Positions 20,900-31,473 of a stretch of 64,000 bases of DNA are shown here, piece by piece. Origin of the DNA: Aristolochia californica (Eukaryota; Streptophyta; Magnoliopsida; Piperales; Aristolochiaceae); the NCBI GenBank assembly GCA_029961685.1, contig JARWKL010000014.1, forward strand, positions 26,571,137-26,635,136, in the 5' to 3' direction. Made by a program: the position numbers and the translations under genes. Below the pieces are notes generated by a model. It had not been told where the DNA came from and did no database searches. It was given only the letters and a program-made list of their open reading frames with translations. Position 1 is the stretch's first letter. Each line of letters opens with the position of its first letter.

Positions 20900-22680
20900 G
20901 AGAGAAAGTCTACTAGTGGAAACGGGACAACAAACTATCCCGACAAATTTTCTGCCGGCAGAAGTTTACTTCCACCTGTGAAAAAAATACTGGCCAAAGC
21001 GTTTTTCCATTTAGTAATCCTAATTTCTACAACATGTGCAAGTCACTATTATGTCTTGTTATAGAGCACTAGTACAAACAAATAATGTTCATAAAATAGC
21101 CAAAACCAGACTAGGGTTCCCGTGGAGATGCCTTTTTGACCAGCTTTTTCTCTTCACTTTCCCTGGCTTTTTGGGAAAAACAAGTCACTTCGCGCCTATT
21201 CCACGTCCCTTGATTACAAGAAATTTTTTTAGTGCCCAGCACCTCAATCATCTCCCTTATAATAGAATATCTCCTCTAAAGATTCATAACCCTTTTTTGC
21301 TTATAGAATCATCAACCTTCTTCCAAATGTTTGCTGACCTGAGCTTCTTTCTCCAGTGGATGAGGAGGATATCTCTTCTCTTCTCGTCAGTGCCCAGGTA
21401 TTCGACCAAATTCCTCGTTAGTGGTAAACGGCTGTTTCATGATAATGCAACTGGAAGATTAGAACAGTTTGTTTCGACGTGCTCTCTTGAGACTGAAAAG
21501 GATTCTGGAGACAAACTCAGAAACATACTTTTTGTTGTGGGTTGCCTCTAATAATGTTGTCGGCCACGAACGATTACAGTTTGATTCAAGGTGGAGAAAC
21601 TGATTGGAATCTATTCTCCAGTCAAGATTAAGGCATCCGATCAGATAAGCATGAATACTGATTCATCATCCTGTTCATGGCGAGCCTGAACAGAGACAAG
21701 AAGGAAGGAAACGAAGAGTGATGAAACGTTTGGAATCTGGATATCCTCATACAAATGCCTACACTTCGGGGACGAAGAACTGATTGGACTGCCACTTACT
21801 CAAAGTTGCTTTATATGCTTGAGGTGTCAATGCTGTTATAGTTTCTTTTGACTGAAGTGACGATTCGTTTTTCATATAAAGAATGTAGTTTCTCAACTAG
21901 AAAAAGGCACTAACAGGTTAATTTTTCTTGGAAATTTCTATAATTTTCTATGTATTTTCCTAGTAACACAATAATAGAATTTCTTGGAAATGTGTATCCT
22001 AGGAAAAATATTTCTTATTTTCTGTCAGGATATAAAATACCAACCAGGGGCATTAATGGGGCCTGTGGGTCCAACTAGACACATTCATCTTCTTTATATG
22101 AAAATTTTCAGACAATGAGATGATTGCACTCATGCTTACCTAGGTTTGAACGACAAGTGAGAATGGAACATTGATTAGTGGAATCTTGACCGATGGGTGC
22201 TATTATTTTTCGCTAAATAAACAACTTGATTAACTTCCGTTGCATGTGTCCGTCGATAAGTTAGAAAGATACATCAACACACAAATACATGCACAAGACG
22301 ATACATTATTCTAATCTACATCAAAGACCATAAATACAAAGGAAGACCAAACTCATACGAAGGTGGCACAAGAAGTAATATAGGACACATCACCCATAAA
22401 AAAAACTATACAAAGGGTGGCGTCCACCTCATCCATTCAAAGAGGGACGTCCCTATGCATGGTTCTAGACAACTCCATCCCTACAATCTCTTATATTCAG
22501 GTCCCACTACAATTTTCCAAAGTTACTTACGGATCTCTTACACATCATGGTCAATCTACCCAAATCGATCAAGGAGAGAAACTATCTCAACTCTAATTGA
22601 GCATGTCTCTACATCTGCATCTCTACCTATGTCACTGAATTGATTTTGTCCTCACTAAATTAAGGAGTTCATCTTTTTGT
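20900..22680. other. intergenic, unidentified
   Basis: No repeat seen elsewhere in the window. A 171-codon open frame at 21036-21551 is the longest but shows no motif and has biased Phe/Leu/Ser content. The first 120 bases (GACAACAAACTATCCCGAC, then CTGCCGGCAGAAG) look like transposon subterminal sequence. Nothing further can be supported. Confidence 0.35.
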
Positions 22681-23043
22681 TGAAGTCTCTCATTGCCCCA
22701 ATTGTATATTTTGCCATATATGTGGATTTGATATGCCTAACTCTGGTGAAGTATTTACACTAAATAGAGAGACAAGGAATTTTAGTTTAGGGTTTAGGTT
22801 TAGTTTATAAAAAAATTAAGATTTTATGGAGAAATAATTTCACTATAAAACAAATCTTTTTTATGAAGTCTCTCATTGCCCCAATTGTATATTTTGCCAT
22901 ATAATTATGTGGATTTGATATGCCTAACTCTGGTGAAGTATTTACACCAAATAGAGAGACAAGGAATTTTAGTTTAGGGTTTAGGTTTAGTTTATAAAAA
23001 ATAAAGATTTTATGGAGAAATAATTTCACTATAAAACAAATCT
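22681..23043 (+). repeat. 183-bp tandem duplication
   Basis: Two head-to-tail copies start at 22681 and 22864, both opening TGAAGTCTCTCATTGCCCCA and running through TAGTTTAGGGTTTAGGTTTA to CACTATAAAACAAATCTT. They differ by only a handful of substitutions and short indels (for example an extra AATTA after GCCATAT in copy 2), so the duplication is recent relative to its surroundings. Confidence 0.9.
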
Positions 23044-23375
23044 TGGTGAAATTATTTCTCCATAAAATATTTATTTTTTATAAAGAACTCAAATAACTAT
23101 AGATGAAATTATTTCACCTTGAATTGTTTAAAAATAATTAAAAAATTATTCGTGAAATTATTTCGTGGAGAATTACTTTTAAAAATAAATTTAAATTTAT
23201 TATTGGAGAAATAATTTTATTGAAAAAATGATTAATTATTTTTTGAAATTCATTTTTTTACAGACAATTGATACTCTACGGGTTATTCCCTATGAAAATT
23301 CTTGCTAAAACATGTTGCCGAGAATACTTTTCTCAATGAAAAAATTTAAAGAGAAAATTCAAATTTCTTGTAGTG
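23040..23375 (+). mobile_element. probable CACTA-type 3' terminus with subterminal repeats
   Basis: The stretch ends AAATTTCTTGTAGTG; its reverse complement opens CACTACAAGAAA, the classical plant CACTA terminus. The preceding 300 bp repeat GAAATTATTTC-like short palindromes (GTGAAATTATTTC, GGAGAAATAATTT), as expected of a subterminal region. No matching left terminus was identified, so the extent and whether it belongs to the CACTA debris at 15620-19512 are open. Confidence 0.5.
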
Positions 23376-24576
23376 TGGCCACATTCATAGATAATTTCAA
23401 CACATATGCTATGGAAAGGAGCAATAGATTTGAACACCTGGTGAGTGAGAATAACAAGACTGGAAGAGATCGCGTCTTTGTGATTGTAGGAAATTGGGCT
23501 CCAAAAGGGATGTGAGCAATGAACGAAGCAACTAGAGTTTTTAGATGTTCTTCTTGTCCAAAGGAAGAGAACCAATATTGTGTGAGAGTTCTTTTTAGTA
23601 TGTGATGGCAAATAAGGATAAGAGTATGGTCCAATCCATATATTTTAAAATTTTCATTTTAATTATCATAAAGACATCATAATGACACTATTAAATTCAA
23701 CTCACAATCGTCTCAGGTTCAAATAAACCTAATCACCTCATTGGGTCGATGAAAAATTGTATAATATCCCTTCGTTAAATTGTTCTCTAAAAGTCCACTG
23801 ATCGAACTTCATTTAAATAAAATTCTTTAGATAATAAAATATTTTCTTAAAATTCCATCCAAATCCTCTAGCACCATTTACTTATTGAATAAATTTGCCT
23901 AAACTAACCTTCATAAAATATCAAAAAATAATTATAAAAATTTTACAGTTAAAATTCTATTAACAAAATTTATTGTATGTTTCTGACAAAGAAAATAACA
24001 ACAAAGTACGCCTACTTCCTTGTAACTTTTTAATAAAATTTCATTATCTTCGTTGATTATTTATAAGTAACTCAAATTTAGCAAAAAATTATTAAAAAAT
24101 AGGTCAAATTATAAGTTTAAGTACGATTTAATCTAAATATTCGTGTTTTTTTCTTTGTTATTTATACATTTAAGAATTTATTGGATATGAAAATTGGTTT
24201 ATAGAATTTTCAGATATGAAATTTTTAGTATTACATTTCAGATATTTTAATAAGTTTTTTTTAGGTACTTTCTCTTATTAAGTAATATTATATTAGTAGA
24301 TTTTGTTAATGAAGGGGTTAAATATAATAGTTTTGTTATTTAGTTGGTTTTATAGAAATAAAATTTATTTAGTGATTCTTCTAAATATAACAATTTATAG
24401 AGAGGTGTTTTTTTATTTCCTTAAAAATAAAACCTGATAATAAGTAAATGCTGGTTAGGGGAGTCAGTCCATATCATAAGCTTCTCATAGACTTGCCTAG
24501 AACACTAGAGAGAGATGAAGGTGATATGAGATCAATCTTTACCTTTGAGAGATAAACCAGGCATTTCATTTTTCTT
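23376..24576. other. AT-rich intergenic region
   Basis: Very AT-rich with many short homopolymer runs and no open frame of interest. Short open frames at 23312-23634 lack recognisable content. Confidence 0.4.
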
Positions 24577-24608
24577 CTCTCTCTCTGTCTCTCTCTCTCT
24601 CTTTTATT
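24577..24608 (-). terminator. TC microsatellite and poly(A) signal candidate, 3' end of the purine permease gene
   Basis: A (TC)n run ends in CTCTTTTATT; on the minus strand this gives AATAAAAG about 235 nt past the stop codon, the nearest good poly(A) signal. Confidence 0.35.
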
Positions 24609-24842
24609 ATGAGCAAGAATCATGGGAGTGAAAACATGAAAATACAGTTTATAATATAATACTTACAGTGAAACTGGATAGAGTATTCATGTAGCTCTTG
24701 TAAATCTTCTTCTGACATCTTAAAGCATGAATCCTGAATAGGATTCAATGTCGACAGCTCCAAAACAGTGGGGAGAAAAGCTTCGAAGGAGTAGAAGAGA
24801 AAAGGTTCTGTGATCACCTTGAGATAATCTGTGATATTGCAG

Positions 24843-25193
24843 TCATGGCTGCGGCTGGGAGGACGGCAAGAGTTGAGGCTCTGGAGAGGAGGTTTCTTCC
24901 GCCCTTTTAGTCATCCTGTATTCACCATAGAAATAAGAGACAAAACCCCACAAAGAAAGAGCCAAAGCCATGCCTTTCTCCCCTGTATATTTTTCATGAT
25001 AGACGATCACTGCTGCTATTTCAGTAAATGGCAGAAGAACTGCGCTGAAAATACCACTGAAGAGGGAGGTAGTGCAGAAAATCACACCCAAGCTTCCAAT
25101 GAAGGCGAACTGAAAGATTACTGCTGCAGCCACGATCACCAAATAGTACATCCCATGGCCGAGTTCGTACTCTCTTGCCTCTCGTGAAATAAC
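24843..25193 (-). CDS. purine permease (PUP family), exon 2
   Basis: Codes residues 264-379. It opens VISREAREYELGHGMYYLV, continues with AAAVIFQFAFIGSLGVIF, SLFSGIFSAVLLPFTEIAAV and IVYHEKYTGEKGMALALSLW, and ends in GFVSYFYGEYRM plus a short polar tail (SSPEPQLLPSSQPQP). The F-HEK-GEKG-ALxLxxWGF-SY-YGEY pattern is the C-terminal hallmark of plant purine permeases. The TGA stop lies at 24843-24845. Confidence 0.9.
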   Translation of the reverse strand, partial: VISREAREYELGHGMYYLVIVAAAVIFQFAFIGSLGVIFCTTSLFSGIFSAVLLPFTEIAAVIVYHEKYTGEKGMALALSLWGFVSYFYGEYRMTKRAEETSSPEPQLLPSSQPQP

Positions 25194-25260
25194 CTGCAGA
25201 ACGTTCATGTTAAATGGATTATCCTTTGAAAATCCATAGCTAGTGAGAGAGATGAAGTAC
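25194..25260 (-). other. intron of the purine permease gene
   Basis: A phase-0 intron of 67 nt, donor AAG/GTACTTC and acceptor TTCTGCAG/GTTATTTC. Removing it joins the two transporter halves in frame at NNDFK/VISRE. It is short even for a plant intron. Confidence 0.85.
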
Positions 25261-26049
25261 CTTGAAGTCATTGTTAATCAACATGCCCAAACCGCTGAAA
25301 ATGGTTGCAAAGAGTGCAACTCCGAGCTGAAACTGCAACACTACTGTGTAGGTTATGCTCTTGCTTGCCCAAGAGTAAGCCCATTCTATGCTAGGCAAGA
25401 TTAAGCCAGATAGAAGGGCACTCCCCAGAGTGACAAAGAAACCCAGGAAGTATTTCCCTCTCGAAACCCCATCGGGGCGATCCCCGTTTGTTCTCATCCC
25501 CAACAAAATTGATCCAAGAGTCATCAAGATCACTGAATTGATAGAATACGCAGTGAACTTTATCTTCACGATCAGTAGTGCAAACACGGCAGTGAAGGCC
25601 AATTGTGTGGCAAAGAGGAGTGAAGATGTGGAGACCGGTAGGTAAGAAAGCCCAAGTGCGTAGGTGAAGTTGCAGAGGCCTTGTAGGACACCAATGACTG
25701 CACTCGCCAGGATCAGCTTGGGTTCAATGAAGAACTTCCCCGGCGGTACCCCACGAGCCCGAGCTCGTGCATAGAGCACCAACAGTGGGATGAACAAGAT
25801 CGGAAAGCCTCCGTTCTGCATGGCGCTCGAGAGCCACCGGCGAGCTCCACCGTGGAGATAGTAGAGCCGTAGTAACAGTGGCCCCCCGATGGTGCCAATT
25901 GCCATGAAGGAACAGTTGAGCAACAGGAGTGTCCATTTAATGGCTTTCCTGCTACTTTTACTAGGAGAGATCGAAGATGGTGGTGGAGTGTTATATGCGT
26001 CAACGTGCAGTGAGGCCATGGGACAGTTATTGGAGCTCAGTGAACCCAT
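25261..26049 (-). CDS. purine permease (PUP family), exon 1
   Basis: Codes residues 1-263 of a 379-residue protein, the usual PUP size. It starts MGSLSSNNCPMASLHV; a second Met follows at residue 11. The family block after the N-terminal tail reads WTLLLLNCSFMAIGTIGGPL, then LRLYYLHGGARRWLSS and QNGGFPILFIPLLVLY. Later come LGLSYLPVSTSSLLFATQLA, FTAVFALLIVKIKFT and the GVSRGKYFLGF segment. Successive hydrophobic helices fit the roughly ten-helix drug/metabolite-transporter fold. PUPs move adenine, cytokinin bases and related purines across the plasma or inner membranes; the exact substrate cannot be read from sequence. The exon ends in-frame at FK/GTACTTC. No stops: an intact host gene. The subgroup looks close to the PUP4/10/11 type, but this is a tentative reading. 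Confidence 0.9.
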
Positions 26050-26091
26050 GGCGGGGGGAATCAGTTGCAGTTTTCCTTTGGCAGTGGGAGC

Positions 26092-26099
26092 TATATATT
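26092..26099 (-). promoter_or_regulatory. TATA box candidate of the purine permease gene
   Basis: TATATATA (minus: AATATATAGCTCCC) lies about 45 nt upstream of the first ATG. Transcription starting about 30 nt downstream would leave a leader of only about 15 nt, so either the leader is very short, the Met at residue 11 is used, or another start site exists. Confidence 0.4.
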
Positions 26100-26109
26100 A
26101 CCATTAGAT

Positions 26110-26590
26110 TAGACTATTCGAACTCCCATTTTCACTCCCCATTGACATGAACATATGAGAGAATGTTAGGTTAGAAAGAGAACAGTTGACCGGAGACCAT
26201 GGACGCAACCCCCAGAGTTTGAAAGGAGGTTGGCTTCTGACCCAGAAACCATGACAATGAGGTGCCTTGCAACGATGGTGCCAATCTGAACTGTTTTGAC
26301 CAGCGAGTGATGTTCTGACAGCCGGAGCCCTCGACGGCGCACCTCTGCAAAATGATAAAAATACGGAGATCCCCTGTTAAACAAGTTGACTTGTACGTTT
26401 TGGCCAGGAGGTCAGGTACTTGATTGTATCCCTATAAACTTGTCGCAAGTCAGTGGGAGTCCATCTGGTGAAGAGTCACGCAATCCCTGAATGGACAGAG
26501 GTTCCTCCGTCGACAGCGTCCTGGAGCAGGGAGCAGGGTTACTGCCGGTCTAAGCGAAATAGTTTAAGGGAAAATGAAATTGAAAGTGAA
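26110..26590. other. upstream region of the purine permease gene
   Basis: Single-copy-looking sequence with short open frames on both strands and no recognisable domain. It separates the permease promoter from inverted-repeat element copy 2. Confidence 0.4.
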
Positions 26591-26597
26591 TTACGTA

Positions 26598-27678
26598 GGG
26601 GATTGGTCCACGGAATGAATTCTCACTGTATTATTTAGTTTATCAAATAATATCGTTAGTATAGAATAAATTGAATTGAAGTTAAATTACATCACTTTAT
26701 CCTCTGTCGCAGAGTACGGGAGGTCGAGCCCTCCCCCCCTCGTCGGCCTTCTTCCCTCTCGACCTCCGTCGCAAAGCACAGGAGGCCGAAGATTCTCTCC
26801 TCTCTCGGCCTCCAACTCTTCTCACTCTTGGCGTATCGTCAGAGCGCCGCCTTCGTCGCCGTGGCCCGCCGCCATCACTGTTACCTGTTGGCTCGTCGCC
26901 GATGAAGACGACACGTGCCGTGAGGAAGACAATGGTTTAATTTTTCCTAAGTTAGGAAAAATTAAACCATCGTAATAAGAATAATAATTTATATTTTTTA
27001 TTTATAAAATAATTATTTTTATTTATTTAATATATTTATTTTATAATTACGATATTAAATTAATGATTTAATAGTCATAATTAAAATATTTTAAAAATAT
27101 ATATTTAATAAACCAATAGTTTTAAATTTTTTGACAATATATTATTAATTATTAATACATAAAAATATATATTATGTTATTGATAAATATATTTATTTTT
27201 ATTATTATATTTATTTTTATTATTATATTAAATTAGTGATTTTAATGTTTAAATATTTCTTATGTTATTAAAAATAATTTATTTATTTATTATATGGGCT
27301 TTTGTTATTTTTTAATTTTTTTATTAATTTTTAATAATTTATTCTAGTCATACGTTATTATTGTATTAATTTATAATCATTAAGTAATATAATATGGTTT
27401 TTTTTAATTAGGATAGTAACATATTTTAATACTACACGTTAAATCACTTATAAATATAGTAACCATGTTTATTTTGGTTAATTATTTATTTAGGTATATG
27501 TTCTATTTAAGTATATTATAAAAGGTTACTCATTCTCCTGTTTATATCATACTTTTCATTTGGGGGCACTAACACTGGAATCTGTTTTCTAGTGCACTTG
27601 AACTCGTCTACACTAATACCCAAGGATGAATTGAAGTTGAATCAATTCATTTTAAGTTCAATTTAATTCTTTACTTCA
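26598..27678 (+). mobile_element. G5TTAGTCC inverted-repeat element, copy 2 (right end truncated)
   Basis: Left end GGGGATTGGTCCACGGAATG is a diverged version of the family terminus. It then has a shortened GC-rich cassette (26705-26930), the perfect 33-nt palindrome at about 26936-26968, the AT-rich half, the CACTGGAA/TTCCAGTG hairpin (about 27571-27592) and the TTGAACTCGTCTACACTA block. It stops at TTTACTTCA, about 25-30 bp short of the expected right terminus, where copy 4 begins. Confidence 0.7.
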
Positions 27679-29095
27679 GGGGGGTTAGTCAACAAACTAG
27701 AAATTTGATCTTCATCTTCATCTCATGCACCTACATAATTATCATCTTCGAAATGGGGGTTAGTGTGGACAAGTTCGTTTTCATCTTCATCTTCTAAATT
27801 TAAAACCATTGATTTTATTAATTATAAAAATGAGTTAATTAAACAAAATGTTTGAGTTAACAATATTTTAATTACTACTATTAAATCACTCATTGGTGTG
27901 TGTGATAGATATTCACTTATTGGTGTTCGTGTGATACATGTAAAATGTATTGGAAAACACTTTCATGTGTTGGTCCCAAAATTAAAAATGTAGTATAAAC
28001 AAGAGATTGGGTTACTTTTTATAATATACTTAAATCAATTATATACTTAAAAAAATAATTAACCTACACAAACATGGTTACTTTCATAATAAGTAATTTA
28101 ATCTAATATTAAAATATATAAATATATTAATAAATTACATTAAATATTTTATTAATAAATCAAGATAGATTGCATTTTAGTCTAAAATACTACAATAATT
28201 ATGTGTAAAAATTAACCAGTGCTTTAATTAATTATAAAACTAGATAAATATAAAGTAAAAAAAATATCAGTAAAAAATATAATAAATAAATTAATATAAT
28301 ATTTTATTTTATAACATAAGATAATTTTTATGTAGTATAAATTAATAATATATTTCCATAATATTAAAAATTATTAGTTTAATTAATTATAAAATATAAA
28401 ATAATTAAACAAAAATACTTGATTAAATGTTTATTTAATAATATTTTAATTATAATTCTTAAATCACTAATTTAATATTGTAATAAAATAAAGCATATAA
28501 TAAATAAATATAATATAATTTAATATAATATTTTATTGATAACATAAGATAGATTTTATGTAGTATAAATTAATAATATATTTTCAAAAAAATTAAAATT
28601 TTTGTTTAATAAATTATAAAAAAATAAAAATTAAAAAAATACTTGATCAATTGCTTGCTTTAACATTATTTTAATTACCACTCTTAAATCATTAATTTAC
28701 TATAAAATAAAATAATAAAAAAATAAAAAAATATAATTTAATATTTTATTAATAACCTAAGATAGATTTTTACGAAGTATAAATTAATAATATATTTCCA
28801 CAAAATTAAAAATAATTATTTTAATTAATTATAAAAATAGAATAATAAAAAAAATACTTGATCAAAAGTGACTTTAACAATATTTTAATTACCACTCTTA
28901 AATCACTAATTTAATATAGTAATAAAATTAACAAATATATAAATAAATAAATATAATATTTTTTTAATAGCATAAGATAGATTTTTAGTAGTAGAAATTA
29001 ATAATATATTTCTAAAAATTTTAAAATCATTTGTTTTATTAATTTTAAAAAATAAAATAATTAAACAAAAATGTTTGATAATGAACTGAATTAAT
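27679..29095 (-). mobile_element. G5TTAGTCC inverted-repeat element, copy 4 (inverted, rearranged)
   Basis: Begins GGGGGGTTAGTCAACAAAC and contains, in reverse complement, the family's AT-rich landmarks (TTAATCTAATATTAAAATAT, AACATGGTTACTT near 28070-28085, AATATACTTAAAT near 28030). The other end is not recognisable. Its AT-rich half has been amplified into about four tandem units (see the repeat feature). It lies head-to-tail against copy 2 in opposite orientation. Confidence 0.55.
28312..29060 (+). repeat. AT-rich tandem repeat, period about 213-227 bp
   Basis: The marker ATAAGATAGATTTTTATGTA followed by GTATAAATTAATAATATATT recurs at about 28312, 28539, 28752 and 28968, with CACTCTTAAATCACTAATTT between markers. 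Copies differ by substitutions and small indels. Confidence 0.8.
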
Positions 29096-29096
29096 A

Positions 29097-29406
29097 ATAA
29101 GCGAAAGCGAGAGCCCTGAGAGGAGAGCGAGATTCACTTTTGCAAGTCGAGACATGAGTTCAAGTGGATACACCAAGACTTCGGTGGGAATCCTGATTCA
29201 CCCATTTTACTCATGGGCGAGTTCTTCATCCACTTAAACTAGCGCCCAGTGCGTGCACTAACGCATTCGGGTCAAGTGACAGTGTAATCTAATTCACTTT
29301 CACTTGACCCAAAGGCGCACAAACAAGCCCACTCTTTATAATGTAAAACAATAAAATTTAGGAAGAAAGAGAGAAAACAAGAGAAAGAGTAAGGCTACAC
29401 TCTTAA
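29097..29406. other. structured non-coding block with stacked inverted repeats
   Basis: A GC-richer island (about 300 bp) between two AT-rich element copies. Inverted repeats: AGTTCAAGTGGAT (29157-29169) with ATCCACTTAAACT (29228-29240), one mismatch; inside it GGTGGGAATC/GATTCACC and CCCAT/ATGGG; then AGTGCGTGCACT (29248-29259); then GGGTCAAGTGA (29269-29279) with TCACTTGACCC (29300-29310), perfect, 20-nt loop. No open frame of note. Could be a foldback element or a structured RNA; not identified. Confidence 0.55.
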
Positions 29407-30039
29407 GGGGGGGTTAGTCCACAATTAATTGGAATGAATTCCCCCCACATTACTTAGTTCATTAAAAAATAGCGTTAGTGTAGAAAGACTTGAATTGAAG
29501 TGAGATTACACCATTTCATTCGCTAAGGCAAAAACGGGGAAAAGTTGTTTCCTACCTATTTTGTGAATCATCCGCTTTCCATGCGTGACGCGCGTTGCTT
29601 CTTCCCCCTGTTATTCGGCTCTCCCTCTCGTCGGCCTTTCCAGACGATCTCTGCTCCCTCCGCGATCGTTCAACAAAGTATTTTTTCCTCCCTCTGCCCC
29701 CACCCCCGTCGGCCGTCCTCCCTCTACCCCCACCTTCATCGCAGAGCACGGGAGGCCGAGCCTCTGTCGCAAAGCCCCTCGGCCTCCCTCTCTTTCCGCC
29801 CCCGTAGGCCTTCCTTCCTCCCTCTCTCGACCTCCGTCGCAGAGCACGGGAGGCCAGAGCCCCTCGGCCTCCTGGCTTCTCTTCTCTCTCGGCCTCCCTA
29901 TTTTCTCCCTCTCGGCGTACCGTCGGAAAGTCGCCTCCGTCGACGTTGCCCGCCGCCATCGCCGTTGCCCGCTGCCATCGCCGTTGCCCGCTTCCGTCAC
30001 CGTTGCCAAGCCCGCCGCAGAGGAAGACGAAGACAATGT

Positions 30040-30072
30040 TTAATTTTTCCTAAGTTAGGAAAAATTAAACCA
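30040..30072. repeat. 33-nt palindrome of the G5TTAGTCC family
   Basis: Arms of 16 nt (GTTTAATTTTTCCTAA and TTAGGAAAAATTAAAC) around a single central base. The same sequence is present in copy 2 at about 26936-26968, and diverged in copy 1. It marks the switch from GC-rich cassette to AT-rich half. Confidence 0.85.
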
Positions 30073-30836
30073 TGGTTTAATTATCCAATTAATTAAACCA
30101 TTAGTTTTTATTTTATTTTAATATATTATTAATTAATAATATTTAAAATGTATATTATATTATTGATAAATTAATATATTTATTTATTTATTATGTATTT
30201 TTTATTAAAATAGTGAGTTTTAATGTTAAACTATATCTTATGTTATTACAGAATAATTTATTTGTTTATTAAATTCACTTATGTTATTTTTAAATTTTTT
30301 ATTTATTTTAAATAATTTATTCTAGTCACACGTAATTAGTATATTAATTTATAATAAACTATAATCATTAATTGGTTTAATTATCCAATTTTTATAATTA
30401 ATTAAACCATTAGGTTTATCTATTATATTCTCTTGTGTTATTTTTTTATTTTTTTATTAATTTTGTATAATTTATTCTAGTCACACGTAATTTTTTTTTA
30501 ATTTATAATAAATTATAATCATTAAGTAATATAATATATTTTTTCATTAATTAGGATATTAATATATTCTAATACTACACGTTAAATCACTTATAAGTGT
30601 AGTAACCACGTTTATTTTTGTTAATTATATGTTTAGGTATATGTTCTATTTAAGTATATTATAAAATGTTACTTATTCTCTTTTTTATATCATATTTTTC
30701 ATTTGGGGGCATTAACACTGGAATCTGTTTTCCAGCCGCTTGAACTCGTCTGTACTCCAAACATGAGTTGAAGTTGAATCAATTCATTTTACTTCAATTC
30801 AATTCTTCACTTCAATTCAAGTTCATTGTGGACTAA

Positions 30837-30859
30837 CCCCCCCCCCCCCCCCCCCCCCT
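30837..30859 (+). repeat. 23-C homopolymer at the right terminus of copy 3
   Basis: The terminal C-run of the element is expanded to 23 C and may hide the exact element boundary and any target duplication. Confidence 0.9.
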
Positions 30860-30940
30860 GAGTCTCAAAATTTGAGCCCCTCTTTTTTATAATAAACTCA
30901 CTTAAATTAAATAGAGTTAGATTAAAATAAAACCCTTCAT

Positions 30941-31473
30941 TGAAAAAATTCAAGCTATCATGAATGTCAAGAAATCAAGCTAAATGATTGAATGAATTGT
31001 GAAGAAAATGAAAGCAATTGAGAGCAACAGTAAGAGAAGGAGCCAAAGGGGATGGGTTTTTGAATGAAGTGAGTTTACATGGATTTATATAGCATTTTCA
31101 AAACCCTTCAAAAGTAACAATAAAAGATCTTGCACGTCTTCATGCACGGGTAGATTGAACATGATTTGTAGGAGAATTTTGAGTAGCTTTAAAAGGTTGT
31201 AGTGGGTTCCTCATGGGAGTGATTGTAGGAGAGGAGTCTTCTAGATCCATGTATGGGGGTGTCCCTATTTTCATGGGTGAGGTGGACATCACCTTTGCAT
31301 GGTCTTGCATGAGTGACTTGGCCTCCTTTGCCATCTTTATATGGTTTTGCATGGTAGATGTATCCTCTTTTATATGTGTTTGCATATTTATGTTTCCTCG
31401 TGTAGCTTATGGTGATGTATCCTCTTTAGCATGTCTTTATATGTTGCCTTGTGTAGGTTTAGATTGTTTAACA
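30941..31473 (-). repeat. 3' LTR of the minus-strand copia element
   Basis: Its right edge (minus start) reads TGTTAAACAATC directly after the purine tract CGCTTGAGGGTGAA in minus orientation. Its left edge is TGAAAAAATTC in plus view, matching the TGAAAAGATTC that follows the primer site at 40780-40793. LTR length 533 bp. Confidence 0.65.

Larger units (their letters stand above)
29407..30859 (+). mobile_element. G5TTAGTCC inverted-repeat element, copy 3 (best preserved)
   Basis: Left terminus GGGGGTTAGTCCACAAT and right terminus ATTGTGGACTAACCCCC are a perfect 17-bp inverted repeat (G/C runs extend further). Between them: a block AAGGCAAAAACGGGGAAAAG, the GC-rich cassette (29580-30030) with repeated CGTCGCAGAGCACGGGAGGC phrases, the palindrome (30040-30072), the AT-rich half, and the TGGAATCTGTTTTCCAG hairpin near 30720. 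About 1.43 kb, no transposase. The superfamily is undecided: the G-rich terminus is reminiscent of PIF/Harbinger-type MITEs, but no convincing target duplication was found (TAA at 29404-29406 is not repeated on the right). Confidence 0.75.

Noticed and set aside
21036..21551. 171-codon open frame
   Set aside because: Phe/Leu/Ser-biased translation without any recognisable motif; no promoter or splice context.
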